Part shown: positions 8,461 to 17,457 of the stretch, one piece after another | How the letters are laid out: every line of letters begins with the position of its first letter | How positions within the stretch are numbered: the first letter of the stretch is position 1 | Assembly: GCF_025465935.1 (NCBI RefSeq) | Contig: NZ_JANLNV010000094.1 | Coordinates: 62,001-126,000, forward strand | Length of the DNA: 64,000 nucleotides | DNA from: Pseudomonas sp. 7P_10.2_Bac1 | GTDB taxonomy: Bacteria; Pseudomonadota; Gammaproteobacteria; Pseudomonadales; Pseudomonadaceae | Direction of reading: 5' to 3' | Notes under the pieces: model-generated | Told to the model about the DNA's origin: nothing | What the model saw: the letters and a program-made list of their open reading frames with translations, nothing else | Database searches by the model: none | Program-made: the position numbers and the translations under genes

Positions 8461-9326
8461 TCCTCTATCAGATGGTGGTGGAGCCGTTCGTGGAGTTCGG
8501 CTTTATGCGCCGCGCGCTGATTGCCTGTCTGGCACTGGGCATCGGCTCCGGTCCTGTCGGCGTGCTGCTGATGTTGCGTCGCATGAGCCTGGTTGGCGAT
8601 GCGATGAGCCATGCGGTTTTACCCGGCGCGGCGGTGGGTTTTTTGTTCGCCGGTCTGTCATTGCCCGCCATGGGGTTTGGCGGTTTGATCGCCGGGCTTT
8701 TAGTGGCGTTGCTGGCCGGGTTGGTCAGTCGCTTCACGACCCTGCGTGAAGACGCCAGCTTTGCCAGTTTTTACCTGACCTCGCTGGCCGCAGGCGTGCT
8801 GATTGTGTCGCTGCACGGCTCCAGCGTCGACTTGCTGCACGTGCTCTTCGGAACGATTCTGGCCATCGATAACCAGGCTATTTTCATGGTCGGCGGCATT
8901 GCTTCGTTCACTTTGATCGTGCTGGCGCTGATTTATCGGCCGCTGATCCTCGAGTGTTTCGACCCCGGCTTCCTGCGCGCCGTGGGCGGGAAGGGCTCGT
9001 TGTATCACGTGCTGTTCCTGTTGCTGGTGGTGCTCAATCTGGTGGCGGGCTTCCAGGCACTGGGGACGTTGATGGCGGTGGGCATGATGATCATCCCGGC
9101 CACCGTCTCGCGGTTCTGGGCCACCTCGTTGAGCGCGCTGATGATCATTTCAACCGTGGTCGCCACGCTCTCGGGATTTATTGGCTTGATCGTTTCTTAT
9201 CATGCCGGTGTCGCTTCCGGCCCGGCGATTGTGCTGACCGCCAGTGCTTTTTATGTCCTTTCGCTGCTGTTTGGCCGCAGTGGAATGGTCCGTCGCTTGC
9301 TCCCTAAAACACATCTCAACCACTGA
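8457..9326 (+). CDS. Metal (zinc-type) ABC transporter permease
   Basis: A 289-residue inner-membrane protein of the ZnuB/MntB family with eight to nine hydrophobic helices. Recognisable segments are LMLRRMSLVGDAMSHAVLPG near residue 40, typical of cluster 9 permeases, and the AVGMMIIPATVSRFW segment near 205. It forms the channel through which the ATPase drives metal uptake. It is translationally coupled to the ATPase gene and followed 29 bp later by the binding-protein gene. Confidence 0.93.
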   Translation: MILYQMVVEPFVEFGFMRRALIACLALGIGSGPVGVLLMLRRMSLVGDAMSHAVLPGAAVGFLFAGLSLPAMGFGGLIAGLLVALLAGLVSRFTTLREDASFASFYLTSLAAGVLIVSLHGSSVDLLHVLFGTILAIDNQAIFMVGGIASFTLIVLALIYRPLILECFDPGFLRAVGGKGSLYHVLFLLLVVLNLVAGFQALGTLMAVGMMIIPATVSRFWATSLSALMIISTVVATLSGFIGLIVSYHAGVASGPAIVLTASAFYVLSLLFGRSGMVRRLLPKTHLNH

Positions 9327-9355
9327 TTTCAGACACTCACAACGAGGGGATTCGA

Positions 9356-10243
9356 ATGAAGCCAAAAATGCTGCTGGCTGCTGTTTTTGCACTGTCGAGT
9401 ATGGCCGGTCTTGCCCAGGCAAAACCTATCGAAGCGGTGGCTTCATTCACTGTCATTGCTGACATGGTGCACAACGTTGGCGGTGATCACGTGCATGTGA
9501 CCTCGCTGATCGGGCCTAATGGCGACCCGCATGCCTACGAACCAACGCCTAACGACGCGAAAGCGTTGAAGGGTGCCGACCTGGTGTTTGTCAGTGGCCT
9601 GCACCTGGAAGGCTGGCTTGATCGCTTGATCAAAGCCTCGGGCTATCAGGGCCAGCCGGTGGTGTTGTCCAATGGCATCAAGACCCGCAGCATGGAAGAA
9701 GACGGCAAGCAGATCACCGATCCGCATGCCTGGAACAGTGCCGCGAACGGCGTAGTGTATGTGCGCAATATCATCAGCGCCTTGCAGAAAGCCGACCCGG
9801 CCAATGCCCGCGACTACCAGGCCAAGGGCGAGCAGTACATCAAGCAACTGGAGCAACTGGACGCGTATGCCCGCGCCCAAGTACAGGCGATCCCTGCTGA
9901 CAAGCGCAAAGTGCTGACCTCCCACGATGCGTTTGGTTACTTCGGCGATGCTTACGGCGTGACCTTCCTGTCGCCGCTGGGCTTTTCGACCGAGACTGAA
10001 GCTTCGGCCGCAGACGTTGGCGCCTTGATCCGCCAGATCAAGCAAGAACACGTCAGCACTTACTTCTTCGAAAACTCCAGCGATCCGCGTCTGGTCAAGC
10101 AAATTGCCGATGCCAGCGGTGCCCAGCCAGGTGGCGAGTTGTACGTCGAATCGCTGTCGCCAGCTGATGGCCCGGCGCCAACCTACGCGCAGATGTTCCG
10201 CTACAACGTCGACAAACTGACGACGGCCATGAAAGGCAATTAA
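9356..10243 (+). CDS. Metal ABC transporter substrate-binding protein (zinc type)
   Basis: A 295-residue periplasmic protein with a signal peptide cut after GLAQA. The cluster 9 ligand positions can be read: His in GDPHAYEPT, His in TDPHAWNS, His in LTSHDAFGYF and Asp in SPADGPAPTY. Three histidines plus one aspartate, rather than His-His-Glu-Asp, point to zinc over manganese. The long His-rich loop of classic ZnuA is missing, so the protein is closer to AztC-like or short ZnuA forms. GAGGGG precedes the ATG. It is the last gene of the Zur-like-controlled operon and is followed by a REP pair. Confidence 0.92.
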   Translation: MKPKMLLAAVFALSSMAGLAQAKPIEAVASFTVIADMVHNVGGDHVHVTSLIGPNGDPHAYEPTPNDAKALKGADLVFVSGLHLEGWLDRLIKASGYQGQPVVLSNGIKTRSMEEDGKQITDPHAWNSAANGVVYVRNIISALQKADPANARDYQAKGEQYIKQLEQLDAYARAQVQAIPADKRKVLTSHDAFGYFGDAYGVTFLSPLGFSTETEASAADVGALIRQIKQEHVSTYFFENSSDPRLVKQIADASGAQPGGELYVESLSPADGPAPTYAQMFRYNVDKLTTAMKGN

Positions 10244-10256
10244 AACGTTTGCACTG

Positions 10257-10344
10257 TGTGGGAGCGGGCTCGCTCGCGATTGCATCGACAAGGTCTAACA
10301 GATAGTCCGAGTCGTCTGCATCGCGAGCAAGCCCGCTTCCACAG
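10257..10344. repeat. REP-type inverted pair
   Basis: Two inverted REP units, GTGGGAGCGGGCTCGCTCGCGA and its partner TCGCGAGCAAGCCCGCTTCCAC, separated by about 45 bp. They lie after the zinc operon and may stabilise or end its mRNA. Confidence 0.85.
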
Positions 10345-10511
10345 GTGGATGGCGCTCGTCAAACCTGCGCAACAATCATTAATGCGATATGGATATATTA
10401 AATAGTTCTTTTATCACCATTCTTGCGGGTTGGTAGTATCCGCGGCGAATGGCCTGCACTGCCGATCGGTGGCTGGGTCGCGTTCTTGAGTTTTTCTTTT
10501 GAGATCCTGAG

Positions 10512-11333
10512 ATGAGAATTAGCCTTCTGAGTTCGGCCGTTGCGCTCGCACTGTCTATTGTGAGCGTGGGTGCATTTGCCGATGTCGCTGCCATCAAGAA
10601 CAAGGGCGAGATTGTGATCGGTACGTTGGGTACCGACGAGCCCAACAGTTTCGTTGACCCCAAGACTCGCCAGATCATTGGTTATGAAATCGACCTGGGC
10701 AATGAAATTGCCAAGGACCTGGGCGTCAAGCCGGTCTACAAACAGATCGCTGTAGCGGCGCGTATTCCTGAATTGCAGCAGGGGCGAGTAGACCTGTTGG
10801 CCGCTTCGCTGACGCACAACAAAGAACGTGAGGCGCTGGTCGATTTCTCGTATTCGGTGTTGATCACTGGCCAGAAAGCCATGGTGAAGAAGTCCAGCGG
10901 TGTGACCGCGCTTGATCAATTGGCCGGTGAAAAAATTCTGACCGTGAAAGGCGGCACTCAGGAACCCAACATTCTCAAGGCATTGCCTAGCGCTAAAGTC
11001 GTGACGTTCGATACCTCGCAACAAGCGCTACTGGCTTTGCAACAAGGTAAAGGCAAGGCCTTTGTCGATGATGAGTCGGCCCTGACCAACGATTTCGCGA
11101 AGATTGGCGCAGCATCCGCGGGCTACGCAATCCTGCCGGAGAACCTCAGCACCGAAGCGCTGGCACTGGCGTTGCCCAAAGACAGCGACTTGAAAGCGGC
11201 GGTCGACAAGACGCTCGCGCGTCTTGAAAGCTCGGGTGAGGCCGAGAAGCTCTACCTGAAATGGTACGGCCCAGGCACCAAATCCAACCAGGCCGAGCGC
11301 CATTTCAAGATCGACTCCGATCAGGTTGAGTAA
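10512..11333 (+). CDS. Polar amino-acid ABC transporter, substrate-binding protein
   Basis: A 273-residue periplasmic protein. The signal peptide ends near SVGAFA, followed by the type II binding fold with GEIVIGTLGTDEPNSF, the GYEIDLGNEIAKDLGV motif typical of family 3 solute-binding proteins, and DLLAASLTHNKEREALVDFS. Such proteins bind glutamate, aspartate, cystine or other polar amino acids. It is the first gene of a five-gene group with two permeases, an ATPase and an oxygenase. The ligand cannot be told from sequence. Confidence 0.92.
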   Translation: MRISLLSSAVALALSIVSVGAFADVAAIKNKGEIVIGTLGTDEPNSFVDPKTRQIIGYEIDLGNEIAKDLGVKPVYKQIAVAARIPELQQGRVDLLAASLTHNKEREALVDFSYSVLITGQKAMVKKSSGVTALDQLAGEKILTVKGGTQEPNILKALPSAKVVTFDTSQQALLALQQGKGKAFVDDESALTNDFAKIGAASAGYAILPENLSTEALALALPKDSDLKAAVDKTLARLESSGEAEKLYLKWYGPGTKSNQAERHFKIDSDQVE

Positions 11334-11430
11334 CCGCTGCCATTAGGCGGGCTGGTCGTGACATTGCTGGTCTGGTAACGCCAGGCAACGCCAATGAATG
11401 GCCAGCCGGTCTCCAAGAGTTTTGCGTGAG

Positions 11431-12129
11431 ATGCTGGATTTTGATTATTCGTTACTCCTGAGCGGTCAATACCACGACATGCTGCTCAGTGGCTTGATGC
11501 TGTCCATCAAGCTCGCCTGTGTCACGTTGGTGTGCGCACTGCCGCTGGCCTTGTTCATCGCTTTGCTGCGCCTGTCACCTGTGCGCCCGCTGCAATGGCT
11601 GGGGTTTGCCTACGTCGAGTCGATCCGTAATATTCCGCTGCTGGCCCACATGCTGTTCTGGTATTTCGCGGCGCCCGAGTTCCTGCCCGAATCCTTGCGC
11701 GAGTGGCTCTACGCCGGCAACATCGAGGCCATCAGTGCCATCGTCGCGCTGACGCTGTACACCGCAGCCTTTATGAGCGAAGACATTCGCAGCGGCATTC
11801 GTGCGATCCCCACTGTGCAGCTCGAAGCCGGGCGCGCCCTGGGTTTTGGTTACCTTGAAAGCATGCGCCTGGTGGTTTTGCCGCAAGCCTTGCGGGTGAC
11901 CGTTGCACCGCTGATTTCGCAGACCCTCAACTTGTGGAAAAACACCAGCATCGCCACGGTGGTCGGTGTCGCCGAGTTGATGTACCAGGCCGGTCAGGTG
12001 GAAACCGCAACCTTCCGCAGCCTTGAATCCTTTGCCTTTGCCACAACGGCTTATCTCAGCGTGTCGCTGCTGATTACCGGCGTCGCGGCGTGGTATCAAC
12101 ACCGCTATGTGCAGGTGAAATCGCGATGA
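11431..12129 (+). CDS. Amino-acid ABC transporter permease 1
   Basis: An inner-membrane protein of about 232 residues from the ATG at 11431; a start at 11398 would add 11 residues without hydrophobic character. It belongs to the HisM/GltJ family, with LMLSIKLACVTLVCALPLAL and the permease EAA-type loop QLEAGRALGFGYLESMRLVV, then LPQALR. Its partner permease starts on the overlapping ATGA at 12126. Confidence 0.9.
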   Translation: MLDFDYSLLLSGQYHDMLLSGLMLSIKLACVTLVCALPLALFIALLRLSPVRPLQWLGFAYVESIRNIPLLAHMLFWYFAAPEFLPESLREWLYAGNIEAISAIVALTLYTAAFMSEDIRSGIRAIPTVQLEAGRALGFGYLESMRLVVLPQALRVTVAPLISQTLNLWKNTSIATVVGVAELMYQAGQVETATFRSLESFAFATTAYLSVSLLITGVAAWYQHRYVQVKSR

Positions 12130-12839
12130 CCACCTTAGAGTTGATCGATTCGTACTGGGTGTACTTCCTGGTCGGTCAATACCCCAACGGGCCGCTCGGA
12201 GGGTTGGCGCTGACCTTGATCCTGGCATCGGCTGCGCTGGTATTGGCCATGCCGCTGGGCGTGCTGTTCGGCCTGGCGCGGCTCAGCCCGTGGCGCTGGC
12301 TGCGATGGCCGGTCACGGCACTGGTGTTTGTGGTGCGCGGCACGCCGTTATTGATGGTGATTTTCTGGGCGTACTTTTTCCTGCCGAGCCTCACCGGCTT
12401 CAAGACCGACCAATTCACCACCATGTTGATTGCGTTGGTGATCTTCGATGCGGCGTACCTCTCAGAAATCGTTCGCGCCGGGATACTGGGGCTTGATCGC
12501 GGGCAGGTTGAAGCCTCGCGTTCGTTGGGCTTTGGCTACTGGCGCACGATGCGCTGGGTGATCCTGCCACAGGCGCTGCGCACGATGCTGCCTTCGCTGG
12601 TCAACCAGTTTGTGTCGACCATCAAGGAAACCTCATTGGGCTACATCATTGGCCTGACGGAAGTTTCTTTTATCGCCTCGCAGATCAATACCCAAGTGTT
12701 CACCATGCCGGCTCAGGTCTACCTGATTCTGGGGCTCTCGTATTTTGTGTTGTGCTTTGGCCTGTCACGTTTCGCCTTTTGGCTGGAGCGGCGTCAGACG
12801 CAACGTGTTTCCTTAACTGACAACAGCAAGGTGACCTGA
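12126..12839 (+). CDS. Amino-acid ABC transporter permease 2
   Basis: A 237-residue HisM/GltK-type permease starting at the ATG that overlaps the previous stop. It has hydrophobic segments throughout and the EAA loop GQVEASRSLGFGYWRTMRWV, then ILPQALR. It forms a heterodimer with permease 1. Its TGA overlaps the ATG of the ATPase gene (TGATG), a mark of translational coupling. Confidence 0.92.
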   Translation: MTTLELIDSYWVYFLVGQYPNGPLGGLALTLILASAALVLAMPLGVLFGLARLSPWRWLRWPVTALVFVVRGTPLLMVIFWAYFFLPSLTGFKTDQFTTMLIALVIFDAAYLSEIVRAGILGLDRGQVEASRSLGFGYWRTMRWVILPQALRTMLPSLVNQFVSTIKETSLGYIIGLTEVSFIASQINTQVFTMPAQVYLILGLSYFVLCFGLSRFAFWLERRQTQRVSLTDNSKVT

Positions 12840-13582
12840 TGATTCGGCTGGAAAAAGTTAACAAGTGGTACGGCACCTATCAGGCGCTGGTGGATGTTGA
12901 TGAGCACATTGCCAAGGGCGAAGTGGTGGTGATTTGCGGGCCTTCAGGGTCGGGTAAATCGACGTTGATCCGCACCCTCAATCGCCTGGAACCGATCAAG
13001 TCCGGACGCATTCTGATTGATGGCCAGGACATTCATGCCAAGGACCTGGACCTGAACCAATTCCGTTCACACATCGGCTTTGTGTTTCAGCAGTTCAACC
13101 TTTTTCCCCACCTCACCGTGCTGGAAAACTGCACGTTGGCGCCGATTCGTCTGCGCGGCCTGAGCCGTGCAGACGCTGAAAAAGAAGCCATGGCGTTGCT
13201 CGACCGTGTGGGGCTGGCGCATAAGGCGAGCGCATTTCCGATCAATTTGTCCGGTGGCCAGCAGCAACGCGTCGCCATCGCCCGGGCGCTGGCAATGCGC
13301 CCGCCGCTCATGCTGTTTGACGAGCCCACCAGTGCGCTCGATCCGGAGATGGTCGGGGAGGTGTTGCTGGTGATGCGCGACTTGGCCCGCGACGGCATGA
13401 CCATGGTCGTGGTGACCCACGAAATGGGCTTCGCCCGCGAAGTGGCTGACCGGGTGCTGTTTATGGATCAGGGTCGGGTACTGGAACGGGCGCCCGCTGC
13501 AGCGTTTTTCCAGAACCCGGAACATCCGCGCACACAGAAATTTTTGGCGGATATCCGCACACCTTTCTCTTCTGCCGTTTGA
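12839..13582 (+). CDS. Amino-acid ABC transporter ATP-binding protein
   Basis: A 247-residue ATPase of the GlnQ/HisP type. Walker A GPSGSGKST is near residue 36, the Q-loop in FVFQQFNLFPH, the signature LSGGQQQRV near 138, Walker B LMLFDEPTSALDPE near 158 and the switch histidine in VVTHEMGFA. It energises the two permeases above. The oxygenase gene follows after 12 bp. Confidence 0.95.
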   Translation: MIRLEKVNKWYGTYQALVDVDEHIAKGEVVVICGPSGSGKSTLIRTLNRLEPIKSGRILIDGQDIHAKDLDLNQFRSHIGFVFQQFNLFPHLTVLENCTLAPIRLRGLSRADAEKEAMALLDRVGLAHKASAFPINLSGGQQQRVAIARALAMRPPLMLFDEPTSALDPEMVGEVLLVMRDLARDGMTMVVVTHEMGFAREVADRVLFMDQGRVLERAPAAAFFQNPEHPRTQKFLADIRTPFSSAV

Positions 13583-13594
13583 GGGCGAGTTGCC

Positions 13595-14599
13595 ATGACT
13601 GATTCGATCCGGGAACTGCCCATCATTGATGTGGCGCCCTTGTTGGCTGAAAGCGGGCGTGATGACGTCGCTGCGCAGATCAGCCGCGCCTGCCGCGAGC
13701 AGGGCTTTTTCTATGTTGTCGGGCATGGCATCGACCCGGCACTGGTTCAGCGCCTTGAAACCCTGAGCCATGAGTTCTTTGCACTCGACGAAGCCACCAA
13801 ACTGCGCTGGCGTATGGAGTTGGGCGGGCGCGCCTGGCGCGGTTACTTCCCGCTGGGCGGGGAACTGACCTCAAACCGCCCCGACTGGAAAGAAGGGCTG
13901 TACCTGGGCACGGAACTGGACGAGGCCGCACCAGAAGTCGTGGCCAAGACCCCGGTTCATGGCGCGAACCTGTTCCCAGATGTCGTCGATTTTCGCGAAA
14001 CCATCCTCGCTTACATGGAGGCGGTCACCCAATTGGGGCATCGCTTGATGGAAGGCGTGGCCCTGAGCCTGGGGCTCGACGCGCAGTATTTTCATGACCG
14101 CTACACCGCCGATCCATTGATTCTCTTCCGCCTTTTCAACTACCCCTCGCAGCCTGTGCCGCAAGGGCTGGATGTGCAGTGGGGCGTGGGCGAGCACACC
14201 GATTACGGGCTGCTGACCATCCTGCATCAGGACAGCATTGGCGGCCTGCAAGTGCGCACCCCGCAAGGCTGGATCGACGCGACACCGATCCCCGGCGCGT
14301 TTCTGTGCAACATCGGCGACATGCTCGACCGCATGACCGGCGGGCTATACCGTTCGACGCCGCACCGCGTTGCGCGCAACACCTCGGGCTCGGACCGGTT
14401 ATCATTCCCGCTGTTCTTCGACCCCAACTTCCGCGCCCGAGTCCAGCCGATTGAAGGCTTGCCCGCGGTCGAGCAACAGGACGACAGCGCCCAACGCTGG
14501 GACCAGGCCAATGTTCACGCCTTCCACGGTGAGTACGGCGACTACCTGCTGAACAAAGTCTCGAAAGTCTTCCCGCAACTGCGTGAAAACTTGCGGTAA
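13595..14599 (+). CDS. 2-Oxoglutarate/Fe(II)-type oxygenase (isopenicillin N synthase-like)
   Basis: A cytoplasmic 334-residue enzyme. The N-terminal DIOX_N part (PIIDVAPLLAES, REQGFFYVVGHGI) is followed by the double-stranded beta-helix with iron ligands HTD at His201/Asp203 and His257 in TPHRVAR, and the 2-oxoglutarate-binding pair Arg-x-Ser in DRLSFPLFF. The complete facial triad means it is probably active as an oxidase or hydroxylase. The reaction is unknown. Its position 12 bp after an amino-acid ABC ATPase suggests it oxidises the imported amino acid or a derivative. Confidence 0.88.
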   Translation: MTDSIRELPIIDVAPLLAESGRDDVAAQISRACREQGFFYVVGHGIDPALVQRLETLSHEFFALDEATKLRWRMELGGRAWRGYFPLGGELTSNRPDWKEGLYLGTELDEAAPEVVAKTPVHGANLFPDVVDFRETILAYMEAVTQLGHRLMEGVALSLGLDAQYFHDRYTADPLILFRLFNYPSQPVPQGLDVQWGVGEHTDYGLLTILHQDSIGGLQVRTPQGWIDATPIPGAFLCNIGDMLDRMTGGLYRSTPHRVARNTSGSDRLSFPLFFDPNFRARVQPIEGLPAVEQQDDSAQRWDQANVHAFHGEYGDYLLNKVSKVFPQLRENLR

Positions 14600-14610
14600 A
14601 GCCGATTTGC

Positions 14611-14670
14611 ACGAGCGAGCTTGCCTCGCGATCTTTTGATGTTAAAAAGATCGCGAGGCAAGCTCGCTCC
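14611..14670. repeat. REP-type inverted pair
   Basis: CGAGCGAGCTTGCCTCGCGAT and its inverted copy are separated by a short loop, forming a long hairpin between the oxygenase stop and the convergent HPP gene. Confidence 0.9.
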
Positions 14671-14694
14671 TACTGTTTTATGTTGCCAATCTCG

Positions 14695-15198
14695 TTACAA
14701 CCATGCCTTGCTTAACGCCTCGATCGCCTTCCAGTAGAGCCATGCAACGAGGGTCAACAGGACAGCGCCGGCCAGCGTAGGCATCAGGGCAAATGTCCAG
14801 CCCGGATCAACCATGAAAACGATGATGGGGTTACCGCCCGCCGGCGGGTGAATCGTGCCGCTGAGGGTCATCAGCACGAGCGCCAGTGAGCAGGCCAATG
14901 CCATGGGGAAGGCGCCAGGCCCCAGCACGTACAGACACATCAGCCCTGTGCATGAGCACAGCAGATGGCCTCCAATCACATTGCGTGCTTTCGAGAATGG
15001 CCCTTTGGGGAACCCGAACAACAGCACGCAACTGGCACCGAATGAGCCGATGATCCACGGAGCTTCGCTGTGTTCAGCCAGCAGGCCGACAAGGCTCAGT
15101 GCCAGAAACGCGCCGAAACCGGCCAGCAACAGCTGACCGGCCCGAGCCCGCACAGGGGGTGTCACGTTGGATGAGGTGCCTGGCGGAGTTTGACTCAT
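14695..15198 (-). CDS. HPP family integral membrane protein
   Basis: A 167-residue membrane protein with four to five hydrophobic helices and the family-defining HPPAGGNP motif near residue 117. HPP proteins in plants and cyanobacteria carry nitrite across membranes; in bacteria the substrate is rarely known. It lies 7 bp after the formate dehydrogenase stop in the same direction, so both probably share a transcript. A role in moving formate, nitrite or a related small anion is inference only. Confidence 0.82.
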   Translation of the reverse strand: MSQTPPGTSSNVTPPVRARAGQLLLAGFGAFLALSLVGLLAEHSEAPWIIGSFGASCVLLFGFPKGPFSKARNVIGGHLLCSCTGLMCLYVLGPGAFPMALACSLALVLMTLSGTIHPPAGGNPIIVFMVDPGWTFALMPTLAGAVLLTLVAWLYWKAIEALSKAWL

Positions 15199-15205
15199 CG
15201 CAGGT

Positions 15206-16405
15206 TCACTTCTTGAAGCGTTCGGCTTCTTCCGAACCCTTGGTCGCGTTACCTGCGCTGTAGGAGTGAGCTCCTACGCCCGCCAGTTTGCCGCCTTTAA
15301 CGATCAGGTATTCGTCGCGGATCGGGCGGTTTTCGAAGTAGCACTCCAGAATTTCACGGGTGCCCGCGGCATAGCGCGCTTGCGCCGACAGGCTGGTGCC
15401 GGAGATATGCGGCGTCATCCCCTGGTGCGGCATGCTGCGCCATGGATGGTCGGCAGGCGCCGGTTGCGGGAACCACACGTCGCCGCCATAGCCCGCCAGT
15501 TGGCCGCTGCGCAAGGCTTCTGCCACTGCATCACGATCACACAGCTTGCCCCGAGCGGTGTTGATCAAATACGCGCCGCGCTTGAATTTTTTCAGCGATT
15601 CGGCGTTGATCATGTGCTCGGTTTCAGGGTGCAGCGGGCAGTTCAGCGTCACCACATCGCAGACTTTGGTGAGGCTTTCCAGGTTGGAGTGGTACGTCAG
15701 GTTCAGCTCTTTTTCGACCGCTTCAGGCAGGCGATGGCGATCCATGTAGTGCAGGTGCATGTCGAACGGCTTGAGCAGGCGCAACACGCGAAGACCAATA
15801 CGGCCAGCAGCGACGGTGCCTACGTGCATGCCTTCGACATCGTAGGAGCGTTCTACGCAGTCAGCGATGTTCCAGCCGCCTTTGAGCACCCACTCGTGGG
15901 ACGGCAGGTAGTTGCGCACAAGGGCGAGGGTGGTCATGACCACGTGCTCGGCCACGCTGTTGCTGTTGCAATAGGTGACTTCTGCCACGGTAATGTTGCG
16001 GTCCATCGCGGCCTGCAGGTCGGTGTGGTCCGAGCCGATCCCGGCAGTCACGATCATTTTCAGCTTGGGCGCTTTGTCCATGCGCTCGGCAGTCATGTAG
16101 GCCGGCCAGAACGGTTGGGAAATCACGATTTGCGCATCGTGCAGCTCGCGATCGAGCACGCTGTCGGCGCCATCTTTACTGGAGGTCACGATCAGTTCGT
16201 GGCCATTGGACTCCAGGTACTTACGCAGCCCGAGCTCGCCGGAAACACTGCCCAGTAGCGTGCCGGGTACAAAATCGATGGCTTTGGGGGTGGGCAGGGT
16301 TTGACCGTCGGGGTAACGGTCCAGATGTGGCAGTCCATCGCGGGCGTAGGTCTTGGGTTGGCCGGTGACAGGGTCGTCGTAAAGTACGCAAATGATCTTC
16401 GCCAT
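15206..16405 (-). CDS. fdh: NAD-dependent formate dehydrogenase
   Basis: A 399-residue enzyme that oxidises formate to CO2 with NAD. It closely resembles the well-known FDH of Pseudomonas sp. 101 along its length, including the start AKIICVLYDDPVTGQPKTYA and the formate-binding region around ISQPFWPAY. The nucleotide site reads GTVAAGRIGLRVLRLL, followed by YMDRHR with the NAD-selecting aspartate. The catalytic arginine is in NTARGKLCDRD and the catalytic histidine in MTPHISGTSL. A strong AGGAGG stands 7 bases before the ATG. The metal-independent enzyme gives NADH from one-carbon waste; a LysR gene upstream may control it. Confidence 0.95.
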   Translation of the reverse strand: MAKIICVLYDDPVTGQPKTYARDGLPHLDRYPDGQTLPTPKAIDFVPGTLLGSVSGELGLRKYLESNGHELIVTSSKDGADSVLDRELHDAQIVISQPFWPAYMTAERMDKAPKLKMIVTAGIGSDHTDLQAAMDRNITVAEVTYCNSNSVAEHVVMTTLALVRNYLPSHEWVLKGGWNIADCVERSYDVEGMHVGTVAAGRIGLRVLRLLKPFDMHLHYMDRHRLPEAVEKELNLTYHSNLESLTKVCDVVTLNCPLHPETEHMINAESLKKFKRGAYLINTARGKLCDRDAVAEALRSGQLAGYGGDVWFPQPAPADHPWRSMPHQGMTPHISGTSLSAQARYAAGTREILECYFENRPIRDEYLIVKGGKLAGVGAHSYSAGNATKGSEEAERFKK

Positions 16406-16545
16406 TGGAGCCTCCTGTTATTGGAATTGACGAGCGCCTTTTCTGAGCCCCCGCCCGAGCAGTTCTTGCTGCTCGATAAGGATCCTCAGGGAAGGGGCTT
16501 TCAAAGGCCAATCGCTTGTTCCGATCTATAAATCAGATAAACCGA

Positions 16546-17457
16546 TCAACAGGTCAGGAAGGCATCTACACGGCTTTGTAGGTCGAGGGAGGTAAACATG
16601 CTCAGCGCCGACGCCAGCAGCAAGGGCTGAGGGTCGCGCTGCAACATAACCAGGCCGATCTCTCTTTGTAACTGCGGGACAATAGGGATTGCGGTGATTT
16701 CCTGGCGCATTTCAGACAGCGCCAACACACTGTGGGGCACCACACTGTAAAGGCCCGAACAGCGCACGTGGCCATACAGCACCATCATCGAGTCCGTCTC
16801 CACCCGTGGCGTGATGTGCACACCGGCCTTGGCAAACGCCTCATCCACGCCTTGACGGCATTGCATGTTGCGAGTCAGCAAGCACAGTGGCAACTCGCTG
16901 ACCTCGCGCCAGGTGAGCGCCGCTTTACCACGCAGACCGGTGTCATCACGCGCCACCAGCACATAACGCTCGGTGAACAATGGATAGGTATCAAATGCCT
17001 GCAATCTGCCATCGGACAGATACGTCATGCCGATATCCAGCTCGAAATTACTGATGCCTTGCAAAATGTCTGACGTGGACAGCGTGTAGATTTCGTGGGC
17101 CATGCGCGGGTAAGTGCTCAGGCACGAGTCGGTCATCAGCGGCACCATGGATAGCACCGTGGGGATCGCCCCCAGGCGCAATGATCCGGCCGGGTCCCGC
17201 TCCCGGTTACTGGCCTCCTGCCGCAAGGCGCCACAGTCCGCCAGAATGCGCCGGGCCCAGACCAGAACTTTCTCACCGTCAGCGGTAAACCCCTCAAAGC
17301 GGCGACTGCGCTGCATCACCGAAATCCCCAAGTCTTGCTCCAACGTGCGAATCGCCTCAGAAAGCGTGGGCTGCGACACGTTGCACTTCTCAGCCGCACG
17401 GCCGAAATGCTGCTCCTGAGAAAGCGTTACCAGGTAGGTCAATTGGCGTAAAAGCAT
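16546..17457 (-). CDS. LysR-family transcriptional regulator
   Basis: A 303-residue regulator starting at the ATG at 17457, which has AAGGA upstream; a longer frame to 17586 adds 43 residues unlike the family. The helix-turn-helix is at residues 3-62 (LRQLTYLVTLSQEQHFGRAA then SQPTLSEAIRTLEQDLGI). The effector domain follows, with IPTVLSMVPLM near residue 97. Cbl/OxyR-like LysR genes of this kind stand beside fdh in some Pseudomonas genomes. Being upstream and co-directional with fdh, 140 bp away, it may activate it; this is inference. Confidence 0.88.
   Translation of the reverse strand: MLLRQLTYLVTLSQEQHFGRAAEKCNVSQPTLSEAIRTLEQDLGISVMQRSRRFEGFTADGEKVLVWARRILADCGALRQEASNRERDPAGSLRLGAIPTVLSMVPLMTDSCLSTYPRMAHEIYTLSTSDILQGISNFELDIGMTYLSDGRLQAFDTYPLFTERYVLVARDDTGLRGKAALTWREVSELPLCLLTRNMQCRQGVDEAFAKAGVHITPRVETDSMMVLYGHVRCSGLYSVVPHSVLALSEMRQEITAIPIVPQLQREIGLVMLQRDPQPLLLASALSMFTSLDLQSRVDAFLTC

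Noticed and set aside
10257..10344. Possible CRISPR-like or direct repeat array
   Set aside because: The repeats are inverted REP pairs with variable spacing, not regular direct repeats with spacers; no cas genes are present.
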